Assembly (NCBI GenBank): GCA_964036295.1
Contig: OZ038464.1
Span: 20,287,443 to 20,351,442 of the forward strand
Direction of reading: 5' to 3'
From: Plumapathes pennacea
Lineage: Eukaryota; Cnidaria; Anthozoa; Antipatharia; Myriopathidae
Length of the DNA stretch: 64,000 bases
In this document: positions 1 to 10,856 of the stretch, piece after piece
Position numbering within the stretch: the first letter of the stretch is position 1
Layout of the letters: each line of letters starts with the position of its first letter
Position numbers and translations under genes: made by a program
Notes under the pieces: generated by a model
Database searches by the model: none
What the model saw: the letters and a program-made list of their open reading frames with translations, nothing else
Told to the model about the DNA's origin: nothing

Positions 1-3000
1 CCTTGATGTGAATTTTCCACCTGAACATTATGGAATATATGTCTATCTACTGGTCGGCTCGCAGTTCAAGTGTACATCAGTTCAGTCACCTTTTAAGAAG
101 GGAAAGGTGGTGTGGAATGAAATTAGGAACTTCCTGATAACAGTAAGTTGGAATTATTTTGCTAAGCTGTACTTCAACTAGCTGTACTTGTTGAGAGCTA
201 GACACACACAGTATTCAGTTTAGCAGATGCAGAAAACAGCATGTTTGCAATAAGTGCAAGGAACCAAGCCCAATTTGAATTCCTAACTACTGTATATGAA
301 CCATTAATAAAAGTATCTGAACAAAGTGAAATTTCTCACTCCAAGACGGACTGCCATATGTACTCATACTTCCCAAGAATGTTAAGAATGGAACAGCCTC
401 ACAGACTTGTCAGTATGTGCACCAAACTTGACGGCTTTCAAGAAAAGCCTGCCGTCACACCAAGCCCAAAGTATGCTAACTCTGACAGTCTTATCCAGCT
501 TTGTATTCAAGTTGCTGAAATTTTATTCATTAGACATTCATTAGAGAGGGTATTCAATTTTTTAATTTAGACACTCAATAGAATCTTCCATATTGAAGAA
601 GGCAGGTTTTACTAGAAGAAGAAGAAGTGTAAAAGGTATGGTGTGAGAGAATTGACAGAGTCTGACGACTTGAATCCAAACAATATGTCACCTGGGCTGT
701 ATGAGCTGGCTATTGATAGAAGGTCTGCCAGACAGACTGCCTGCCTGATATGTGGCCTTGTAATATTGGTAAGAGTTGACTTATTTTGATTAATTTTTAT
801 CGACTTTTTTTTGTATTTGCTTTAGGTTTCTAATAAAGTGAACAATCCATTGAACAAGGTGATTTTTTCAGTGGTGGTATATGATAAACTGCAACCTAAA
901 AACAAGCACAGAGTTCTGGGGAAAGTTGAGTTTCACCTGCATAAACTGGTGAAGGTAAGAGGATGGCTAGCAACTGAGTATGTTATACAGTAGACTGTAG
1001 ATCAAACATTGGATAGAGTTTGTATGAATTAGTGCTAAATTTGCCAGAAACACTTTTGATCAATAGGTAGGATATATGATTTAATTTTGCTACATTTAAG
1101 GTAATGTACCAGATGTTATATATACATACCATAACATGTTACAACATTTCACAGAAACAATGGTCTATGGATACATTTGAACTGCAAAACAGGAGAAAAC
1201 AAGTAAGTTCGATTTACTGGAAATGTTTTAACCTACAGTGTCATGAGTTCAATAATGTGACCACTGGGCATGATGAAGATGCAGTAACTTACTAAATATT
1301 TTTTAATGTCTTGATCTGGGTGTATTTTGCTATATTTGCTGACTTGCACCCCAGCTAACATACCACTTTGTCTGCTTGAAACAGTATGCTGGTGATATTC
1401 AGCTAGAGTTCTCCTTTGCATATGGTTTATTTGGCTATGGTTTCTCAGACCAGGTAATGCAAATATCATGAATTTGTGACTACTATTTGTCCTGATATCA
1501 AAAGTGTACAATATTTTAGAAGTGGATAGAAAAAACAAAAACAAAAAAACAAAACAAAACAAAACAAAAAACAAAACAAAACAAGAAAACAAGAAAAGAG
1601 GAGAAAACAACAATACCAGTGTACTGACATTTACTCACTTTTGAAACTAGCATCTGCAAATATTGTTTTTAGAAAAGTAACAGGTTGTGTGACTATAAAG
1701 GTTTGTTCCACTTACAGCCTGAACCCTCTCTAATGAACACTTGTTACATGATACTCCAGCTCAAGTTTTTTTTCTCAAACCAGTAATACAGGCCACATGA
1801 ATTCTGTGTGCATGTAATAATATGGGAATTCCTTGATTTGAAATCTGTAGCTGGAAAGTATTCACCCAGTGAAAGATGTGTTGCACCAGAGTGCATTTCC
1901 ACACCTGGAGCCTGTAGAAGAAAGAGTGAACAGTGTAGGGTGAGGCAGATCAGGATAAAATCTAGTATAGTGACTGAACAGTGCTAATAAACTAGAGGAA
2001 AAAACATAGAAAGGACAGACAAAGAATGAACCATCATACACAATTACTTGTACTAAGGAGGGAGGGTACAATGCTGTACATGAACTACTGAGCTCTAAAG
2101 CTTCACGGGACCGGGTCAAGTGTGGGTTTAGTTTATACCTGGCAGCACTGTGGACCAAGTTCAACACTGATATTTTTGTGTCAGCCATAAGTTCTATGTT
2201 CAGGTATGTGTAATGATTTGATTCTTTATTGTACCTGTAAGTTCAGAATCGTAATTTCTGATGTTTCTTCAGTGTTTTGTATGCTCCCACAAAAGTGCAG
2301 CATCCTAGCATGATCCCATTTAATAGAAGAGTGAAAGATCTTGAGCCAGATATATCTCCAACATATGGTAAGTAATTATTTGTAGACCATCTTGGTACTG
2401 TGCTCTGTCTTATAAGGGAGGTTGTCTATGTTCATCACTACAGATAGAAGATATTTATAATCCTGAGGCAGTGTACAGATGAATAAGGTGATAATTAAAT
2501 GAATATATTAATCTTTCAATAGTTCAGTAATTTCTACTCTTTGTCAAACAGCCCCAGTATAATGTCATTGGTTGCCATTCATCGATTAAGCTGACCATGC
2601 ACTTATCATATCATACTCTGTGAACCAGTACATCTACTTGCATCCTCAGCTGTCATTTTCAACTAATTATCTGTATATTGTAAATAGGTGAAGTTTTCCA
2701 AGAGAGCAGCCCAACAACATCACTTCTGGAGCAGAGAATGACAAGGTGAGATCCTTATGACACATTAAGTGGTTCCTTCTACACCTATTTCAACGTCATT
2801 AACATTCCAACATCCTCACTATCCCAACAGTTCATGTGCTGATAATGACAGTACTCTTTGTTGTCTACAGACTAAATCAGTTGCACCAGGACTATTGCAA
2901 ACTTAATGCAAGAAAGAAAAGGATACATTTTCTACAAAATATTCTACAAGAGAAGGTTCTTTATTTTCTCAAGAGTCTGCAGCTTTGACTCCATCATGTC

Positions 3001-6000
3001 CAAGTACATGCAAGCATAACTACATTGCACTGACTCACAGTTCATTGCCCTGCAAACGTACACTATACTATTACTACTCCTGAAGACTTTTCACTGCTTG
3101 CCACTACTGTACAAGACTTACACTATACTATTACTACTCCTGAAGACTTTTCACTACTTGCCACTACTGTACAAGACTACTCTACTTTGTGTAAATGACT
3201 TTGAACTTACACAGGAACTGGGTTTGATGGCGCACACAGAAGAGGACAGTGCATCAGAGAGCTCCTCTACACAAGATCTTGGTGTGGCCACACAGGCTGG
3301 GCTGACAGGGGCCCTTGCACAGATTGCTAATGCAGCATTCTTGGCCGGGGCTCCAGGTTAGCTTCTGCTGGGTCTTTTTTTTTTTTTTTTTGTTATCTTG
3401 TTTTAATATGTGAAAGTTTTTGCACTAGGCTTCGTTCTGAAACAGAGGCAATTCGGAAATGGCCCATCACCAGAAACTGATAGTTGATCAATCCTTTTGA
3501 CAGGTGTCATTCAAAGAACTAATCGGTATGGAGCCCCCAGGCCAGCTCTCTCAGATTCCAGTCTAATTTCAGAGGTAGGTTGGAAACACACTATCACTTG
3601 CGGTCTTTTAACTTACGATTCACTGGATGCAAGCGAAAATTTTACAATCTTGGACAAAACTTGCTGTAGAGAAGCAAAACTCTGACAAATTTTTCAGGCT
3701 GAAGATTGGGTCCGTGAGTAAAGGGGTGCTGCTGTAGAAGCTGAAATTTAAAGCTGAAGCTGGGCGTCCACAGTGGTGCACCGTCGGCTTCCACTTCTAT
3801 AACAGCCTTTGGAACTATCACCCTTTCTTGATTTCTGGTGACGCCTTTTTCTTGCTCTTGTTTGTCACATAAACTAGTATCTAAATGTAAAAGTTTAAAG
3901 AGGGTGATTGACATGAGTTTGCGGAGACATGGATGCGGGGGAGTTGGCATTAATCTCTGAAACCTTCAAAGTCAATTATCGTAAATCTAGGATAAGGCGG
4001 GGCGCTTATTTAATTTTCCCAAAATCGTAACCAGATGCTCATTTATTTTTATGATATGTAACATTTGCCCATAAAAAATGTATCTGGGTAAATGTACTAT
4101 TCACAAAATGTCACGTAACGTCGATTTACGATGGTGTTACTTTACCGTTTGTGCAGAAAAAAAAAAACAAAACAAAACAAAATAAAAACAAAAACAAAAA
4201 CAAACAAAGCAAAACAAAGCAGAAAGAAAGAGATATAGAAGGGAGGGGTCGCTTATTTGAGGATTTGCGGCATTTCCCATTGCAAAATTCAATTACTTCT
4301 GGTGTATCCTTCATTTTTCTTGTGTTTTGTGGTCAGGGTGAACCAGATGTGGAAGAGGAAGATACAAAAGAGCAAGAGACAACAGGTAACCTTGTTTAGT
4401 GCAGTCTGAGACTCGTAACACTTGTGTATTAGAGCTAATTTCCTATCAATCGTAAGCTCCAAAAGAAACTATGGTTTGGCGGCAAAAGAGAAGCTTTTGC
4501 TTTGATGAAGGGCCACGATCGAAACGCCAGCCATTGCATCTTTTTATATGCTATGTATTACTTCCATACTGGCCTTGCATTTATGTGAGCACGTAGAAGT
4601 TTTAGGGCCGTTTGTTCAAAGCACGATTAGCCTAATCCTTAATGAGGGTCAAACTTTGTTTGTCATCTTTAAACCTAAAAACGGGATGGTTCCGCTCAAC
4701 TCAGCATTCTTGGTGAATTTCAAGCTACAAGAAGTTCTCAGTTGGTCCTTCAACAAAAACGTTCAGTGCAATTCGTCGACCAAGAGGTTTTGGCTAATCC
4801 CAGGCTAATCCCAGATTAGCTTAATCGGACGTTGATCATCAGATGCCAGTGCAGCACTGCAGACTTTACTGTGTTTCTCTCTGTGATTTCTTTGCTTCTG
4901 TTCTTTTGTAGGAGACAGTATGTCGACTTTTCGTGAGCTCTTTGGACATCAGATGGCACAAGGAAAGAGCATGGCCGATGACTCACAAGGTGAGACAGAC
5001 AAACCGAGACAACACTAGGTGGACACAAACAGACAGACAGATTAGCAGGTGAACAGCAACAGACAGAAGAAGGCAAATAGAGACAAGGGGAGAAGAAAGA
5101 GTGGCAGAAAACGGTGACAGCGACAAACGAACAGTTCACGAAGCATTCAGCACTATAAAGTCTACAAAAGCAAACTTCGACTAGTAGGGAAAGCGGTCAT
5201 ACAGACAGTAACGATGAGTGTATAATTAACAAGTTTAATAGCCAACTCCCAAATAGCTAATATTTTATTTCCGACAAAAGTGAGCAAAAATTGGGCTCGC
5301 GCGCAATTTTGTTTTACCGGAAGCTGCCGGGAGGTGAATAGTACTTGATATTCCGAGACTGAGGCGCCAATCAGAGCGCGCGAAAAGCACTATTCACTTG
5401 TGTGGTATATACTAAGTGAAGATATTTAACAAACACAAAGACGTCTGAAAAGCCAGACTGTATAGCACTGTACATGAAATGGGCTTAGTTGCAGCAGCAG
5501 AACTTCATTCAAAAGTGAATCCAGCAGCCGTTCAGGTTATCCTTAACTAAGAGCCACTGTAACCATACTCGTGTTTTCTTAGACGTTTGACCTGGTGCTG
5601 ATATCTGAAGACTGGAACGTGGCAAAACTTGTGGCACTAAAAATGAAGATGCAGTACAAGTGACGAACATGCATGAGACATTGCCTTGTTGTTTAGGTCC
5701 GCCACTACTGGGCTTGACGATTTGGTTGATGCTGGTAAGACATTGAACAGCATAGAAGTTCATTAGTAAACTACAGGTTGTTACTACATTTTATTAATGT
5801 TACTTACGGTTAATTGTGATGCTAAATATTAAACTACTGTCTTTAGCAAAACCAAATTTTGCAATGCCGCTTACTCAAGTCAAGTTGCAAATATTTCTGA
5901 CAAAGTTCCAAGTTTCGGGAGTGTATTTCCTTAGCCCTTAGTTGTCAATCCGTAAAGCCTTCTACAATAAAACCGCATCAAAGAATATTAGAACGAACAG

Positions 6001-7469
6001 GAAACTCTTTTTATGGTGTATCGTGCACTGCTTTTGGAAAAATCTGAGACGGAAATAGTCGACTCTTTCGCCGATCAAACAACCATAACTTGCTTGTTTT
6101 CGAGTCGTACGTACGACCCGTTTAATAGCCTGTGTGGGCCGAGCGGCACCTCATCAAAGAACTTTGCAACGAACATGAATCTCTTCTTGTGGGGTAATGT
6201 GTATTGTGCATTGTCTTTGGACTAAAATTAACCCCGGCCGGAAATTGTCGATTCACCTTTTTTCTTTTTTGGAATCTTTAATAACATTATTAGACACCGG
6301 CTTCATTTTGAGAACGCACTGACTACAAGGATTAGTGTGAATCGCTGCCACTCTCTTCTTTCTGATATGTTCAATGAGAATGGCGGGGATGGCAGAGGAT
6401 TGGAGCCCGAGGATTGGAACGATCGTAATTTTAGGGCCCCCGGAAGTCCAATCTACTTCCATCCGACTCGTTTGAGCAGAACATTTTTTTATCTCAAAGT
6501 GCTACTTGCCCATTTTTCTTTTGATTTATTATGTTTTATTTCTCGTGTTGGAGACCAAATTCAGCGAGATTTCTAGAAACATTTCTAGATGTAAACAAAA
6601 AAACATTGAATTGGCTGAGAGTGTACAAACGGAATCATGTACAACTGATATCTCAACGTAACGTAAGAAAGAGTGTGTAGGCGGACGTGTCCAACTCTTT
6701 GGCAAGTCGGGCCTAATTATACTTGAACGTTTATACAGTGGAACTAACTTGATTTGTTCAGTGTTCACAAGGTATTAATTTTCTTTGCAAGCGTCATTTT
6801 ATATTAGAAAGAATATCAGTCAATTTCATTTTGGCCAAGTGGTTCAGTAGACACGATTCCTTTGTGTGGTCCCTGTGGCTATTCACTCAGGTATGCGCCT
6901 CAAAACGGCCTGAGGCACAAGCAGGCGAGTTTGTTTTCATAAGCGCCAAGTGGGAGTGTGGATATCCCACAGGCTGTTTTCCTCATTACTCTGTGGCATT
7001 CCTTGTCTGTTCATGTTGACCTAGCATTGCCACAGGAAACTAGGAGGAATCGTTGTGCTTGCATGCAGTTCAAAGTTATTATACCACCACTGCAGTTTCT
7101 CACACGAGTTCTCTCAATCATTGCGATACAATACAGGTATTCAACTTAAGTCACGATAAAAGAGTGTATTTCTCTTAAATGTGACGGTTTTAAGAAGTAA
7201 TTGTCGAAATACATGCATCAGTGTTGCATATGCCCACCTACAGGCTCTTTGTCGGGACCCCCAGGCTTTATAACTCTCACTTGAAATGCTTCACGTAGCT
7301 AAATAAACTGCAGTTTAATCTATCTATTTATTTAGTATTTGAAATGTCGGAAAACGAAAGCAGGAACAGCAGCAGCAGTTGGAAGACAACAGCAGCATAT
7401 GTTAGCAACACTGACCCCAGTAATTCAGCAACATTTAACAACTATGACAATAATTTGCAGTATGAGTAG
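1..7469 (+). CDS. C2-domain protein, C2CD6/CATSPERT-like (5' end outside window)
   Basis: Fourteen exons join without a frame break: 1-142, 826-954, 1155-1202, 1385-1453, 1851-1939, 2273-2367, 2688-2745, 2871-2955, 3215-3356, 3504-3574, 4337-4385, 4912-4989 and 7336-7469, with the first cut by the window edge (13 seen here plus upstream ones missing); about 395 residues are visible. The first four exons read as the second half of a C2 beta-sandwich (YGIYVYLLVGSQFKC, VFSVVVYDKL-like strand, KHRVLGKVEFHLHKLVK, then FAYGLFGYGFSDQ). The FxYGxxGYGxSxQL segment followed by HxxxxxxFPHLEPVEER resembles C2CD6 (ALS2CR11), the CatSper targeting subunit tau of sperm flagella; that match is from memory. 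Downstream exons are low-complexity and acidic (MAHTEEDSASESSSTQD, EPDVEEEDTKEQETTG). The last exon ends NLQYE-stop. It may act in sperm flagellar membrane targeting, or simply be another C2 adaptor. The weakest link is the 2.3-kb final intron, supported by phase only. Confidence 0.65.
1530..1598. repeat. A-rich low-complexity tract (AAAAC)n
   Basis: Runs of aaaac/aaaaac units within an intron of the C2-domain gene; a similar tract lies at 4159-4212. These are simple repeats, perhaps the A-rich tails of old retroposons. They create long but meaningless open frames on the opposite strand. Confidence 0.8.
3061..3180. repeat. 60-bp direct tandem duplication in an intron
   Basis: Positions 3061-3120 and 3121-3180 are two head-to-tail copies of one 60-bp unit, differing at only about two positions (g/a at 3096/3156 and the last bases). 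They lie in the intron between exons 2871-2955 and 3215-3356 of the C2-domain gene, about 35 bp before an acceptor site. The near identity points to a recent duplication. Confidence 0.95.
4600..4845. mobile_element. MITE-like element with attagcntaatc ends
   Basis: The left side has 'cgattagcctaatcctta' (from 4622) and the right side has 'ctaatcccagattagctta' followed by atcgg (around 4807-4830), an imperfect inverted arrangement enclosing about 200 bp without coding potential. The short repeated attag/ctaat words and terminal symmetry suggest a non-autonomous DNA transposon inside an intron of the C2-domain gene. Exact ends and target-site duplication were not resolved. Confidence 0.5.
5310..5408. 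mobile_element. Short GC-rich repeat with gtgaatagt/actattcac ends
   Basis: The unit begins near 'ggtgaatagtacttgat' and ends near 'gcactattcacttgtg', so the words gtgaatagt and actattcac are inverted. The core contains 'ccaatcagagcgcgcgaa', much more GC-rich than its surroundings. It is probably a small non-autonomous element in the last intron of the C2-domain gene. The rest of that intron (5409-7335) shows no other structure. Confidence 0.4.
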
Positions 7470-7688
7470 CAGCTGCAACAAGAACACAAACCACACACAG
7501 TTGTAGCAACAGCAGCAGCGTCAATAGTCTAACAAACTACAGCAACACAGTCTAATTCGGCAGAATACTGGAACAAGGTCACTGGCTGTTGTTGCTGATG
7601 ACAGGTGGCTGTCCATGTTCACTCCCCACGTATGATATACATACAGGTGTTGGTTTAGTGCTACTAATAGTGCAGCTGACTTGAACTA

Positions 7689-7694
7689 AAATAA
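7689..7694 (+). terminator. Candidate poly(A) signal AATAAA of the C2-domain gene
   Basis: AATAAA lies 220 bp after the TAG stop at 7467-7469. It is the first canonical signal downstream of the stop, which fits a short 3' UTR. The CAG/CAA-rich stretch at 7360-7530 spans the last coding exon and the start of this UTR. Confidence 0.5.
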
Positions 7695-8119
7695 AATGCA
7701 ATGCAGTGTTTAGGCAGACTCCCCGATCTTTGTTATTAAAACCCGTTTCCTGTGCCTAGCGATATCAATCCTTTGTTGTGGTTAATGCCTGTGAGTACTT
7801 GCTCCTTATGCGGTTTAGCGAAGTAATCAGATAGTGATCACCGAGGAATTTGAGGGCTGGAACAAGTCCAGTAATGCTGTAATTATACCTCTGCATGCAG
7901 CGTGATCATACATACCCGAAGAGCCGAGGAGTCGAGATTCAACTTCTTCAACAAAAGCCTGAACTGAAGACTAAGGTAAAACGCTGCGTGACAGGGTCCT
8001 TTTCATACCACTGCATGCCGCCTGTAACCAGCCCGGTTTTGTAGCAAACAAATGAGCGCGCGTCCTTCACCATCCGCTTAATCCATTTGAGTTTTTCCGC
8101 TGACGAACCTGCGGCTTCG

Positions 8120-8246
8120 ACTATCGTTTATGAAGTGTTCCTGTTCTGAATATCCATGTACACTATCGTTTATGAAGTGTTTCTGTTCTGAATATCCATG
8201 TACACTATCGTTTATGAAGTGTTTCTGTTCTGAATATCCATGTACA
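8120..8246. repeat. Minisatellite, three copies of a 42-bp unit
   Basis: The unit 'ctatcgtttatgaagtg...' starts at 8121, 8163 and 8205, a strict 42-bp period. The copies are nearly identical, differing at one c/t position in copy 1. It is intergenic and has no coding potential. Confidence 0.95.
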
Positions 8247-10285
8247 GCAAATCTATTAGGGGTTACTGTGGGCCATGAAGAACGTCCGTTACACTGATTA
8301 ATTCTATCAATCTTTGGATGAGCAGTCTTTGACCGTGATTTAACTCGCTCTCCGGTACCAGTGTGTTGTATAGAGAGATTTTCTTGTCATAATTCAATCA
8401 TTTAACTTCGCAGGGAAATCGCATACAAGCTTTTACACCTCCATTAAAACCCTCGAAGTCCTGGTGAATTCATATGAGATTTCTCACTATATTAAATCCT
8501 AATGTTTGTAAATATATCTGACGAAAACTTTATCATTATCAGCACGATATTTTTAAAAGGAAGAGATGAGCTTAAAGCAGACTACATGCCATGAAGAAAC
8601 CCCGCCCTTTAACTTAAGTGAAACTTGGAACAATTATGTCCGGCTTGCAGTGACTTTTCATGCGCTAAGCCGAGTGTTTGCGGGTGAGAAACAATGGGGC
8701 AAACCTCAAAAAGTAAAAGCAGATTAAATTTAGCATCATTCAACGTTGCATTCCTTTGATCTTTTAACAACTTCATGTAATGGTATTTGTTGGTATGCCT
8801 GCTTGTTCAGTGGGTGTGCTATACAAGCCTCTAAATTAAACTTCCGTATCTTTGCGCATTTTCGTTCTCCCAAACACAAACGAGGTGAAGCTTTACCGGT
8901 ACCGTTGCCAGTTTTTCATCGGAACACTATAAAGTAATAATGATATGTTTTGATTTCTCGTACTATTTTTATCTGCGCGGCGATGTTAATGGGCCACCCT
9001 ACTGCTCAGTGATATCAAGCCCCCCCCTTCACTCTTGTAAGGAGGTTCTGCACACAAGTAAAGACGGGAAAATCATGCGTATTGTTCTGAGAGTTCCGGA
9101 TTTTCTCACGTGTCTCTTGAGTGTGAGTATACAGAATAACCATAGAGCACTATACTCGATGAACGAGTTGAGTGAAGTTTAACAGCCGTATTAACAACTC
9201 TCGCATTGTAGTAAGAGAATACTGATCAGTGTGCCTCCTTCTACTGTTTCTTGTTGTTGGGAGGTCTAGAAAACAAGACAGTTTTGCTCTCACCAACACA
9301 AATATACGGACTGGATTCTGTGATCAGGCTTCATTCCGTTCCACCTACAACTGAACCTTCGGATCGTGAACAGGCAGTTTGAATGACAAGAATTATTTTT
9401 GACCCCATTGGACAATTTCCAAACTAAACTTCTGTTATCTTGCCGAGAATCTGTCAAGGTCACGGTCAGTCCGCCGGCATGCTGAGGTTATTCCTTGATT
9501 GTTCGCTCTCTGCACGTACGAGTTTTCCCCTGCTCAGCACCGCATTTTGACGTTCCTATTTATATTATAAACTAAAAGAGGAAACATTTTCTGAGTTGGA
9601 TGCGAAAAGAATGACAGTTCGCAAAAAGCTGTGCCTTTTCTTTTTTTAACCGTTTTGCGTCAAGAGTCAGACACACCGACTCTACCCATTGTGGTCTGAA
9701 CTGTGTGTCGTGAGCTTTGTACGCGCGTGGAATAAAAAAAGAGGCTGACTATAGTTTTCAACCAAATAATCACAACCTTTTCGGAACTAAAACCTAAATT
9801 GATCCTTATCTGAGCAACTTAGTAGAATCTGAAGGACCCGTTCATTGGATCGCCAAAACTGGGACTGATCCTCTACTCGAGATCGCACTGGCTCCGCCGT
9901 TCACAATGATTATCTAAAGATCACTTAGATCCCATCTGGAAACTGTTCATGTTTGGCTTGCATTAGCTTGGTCATAACTGTTCCACGCAACAGCCATTGT
10001 TCTTCCCATGTAGTGAATCATAAACAATACGCCCTACATTGGGTTGGAAAAAGTAAAATAAAATGATGTAAACCCCAGTGCTTGGAGGTAAAATTGTACT
10101 TAACCCTATATATAGTTATCTATTCTTAGCCATCAAAAAATGCTACGTTGTTTTATTTGTTCGTGTTTATGTTACTTGAATGAATAAACGGGCGAGTAAA
10201 CCTGTGCTGTGCTGGTGTGAGAGCGAACAGGAATATATCAGCAGGATGCCCAACACCTTCATTGTTTCATAGCCATTCTTTTTTT

Positions 10286-10412
10286 TACCCTGGGTTCCAG
10301 AGGTTTCTCGCTCTCGGAAATCCGGGCTGCGCGGCCGCGTAGAGCTGGGGCCGAAATCACGGGCCGCGCAGCCCGGATTTCCGAGAGCGAGAAACCTCTG
10401 GAACCCAGGGTA
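10286..10412. mobile_element. Long-TIR MITE: perfect 51-bp inverted repeat with flanking 10-bp direct repeat
   Basis: 10286-10336 and 10362-10412 are perfect reverse complements over 51 bp (outer end 'taccctgggttccagaggtt', inner end gcggcc), separated by a 25-bp spacer. The word attctttttt occurs directly outside both arms (10275-10284, overlapping a T run, and 10412-10421), as expected for a 9-10-bp target-site duplication. Long terminal repeats with a 9-10-bp duplication are typical of Mutator-like elements; this is inferred from structure alone. The arms are strikingly GC-rich compared with the flanks, and their perfection implies recent insertion. Confidence 0.85.
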
Positions 10413-10787
10413 TTCTTTTTTGTACACCTTGTCGTGTACTGTGAACTCCGGCAGTATATGGTATTGGCAAAATTGGCCTTTTTTCAAGACAGGTCAGGGC
10501 CCGGGCTATCTTAACATCAGTGATTGAACGAATAATGAAGTGCACAACTGAAGACGGGATTTGTTTTCAGTGATATATATCTGTTACTGTAAAGAAAGAA
10601 AGAGTGCATCGATTTGACTTTGCTAACTCGTTATTAAAAATCGCCCTCGATTTACTCCTGCTGGTAACTAAGGAAGTTGCGCAGTTGGGGTTAGTATTTT
10701 AAAATGTCATGGTCAAGGGATCCTGTCAAATGTTCGCTCAGCGCGTTGACAAGTAATCATTTTAATTGACACTCGATTTTGCGGTCG

Positions 10788-10856
10788 TATAAAACCCTAA
10801 AACTCGCGCATCCTGTCAGAAAACGATGAGCTAAGGTTGAGCTGTAGGCGGCCAAG
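10788..10856 (+). promoter_or_regulatory. Candidate TATA promoter and non-coding first exon
   Basis: TATAAAA at 10788-10794 is followed about 60 bp later by a strong donor (gccaag|gtaagg, intron from 10857). No long frame starts between them, so this could be a short 5' UTR exon. A matching acceptor (cttgtctattcag|g) lies at 15346, 36 bp before the ATG of the DDR-like gene, making a first intron of about 4.5 kb plausible. This is inference from motifs. Confidence 0.3.

Noticed and set aside
1233-1613. Phe/Leu-rich 126-codon minus-strand frame
   Set aside because: Its hydrophobic start is the reverse complement of an (AAAAC)n low-complexity tract.
3699-3714. Possible 16-nt exon (AEDWV) between cag acceptor and gtgagt donor in the C2-domain gene
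   Set aside because: Including it shifts the frame and gives an immediate stop in the next exon, whereas skipping it keeps phase 0 through to the end.
8120-8246. CRISPR-like array of regular repeats
   Set aside because: The three copies are directly adjacent with no variable spacers; it is an ordinary minisatellite in a eukaryotic genome.
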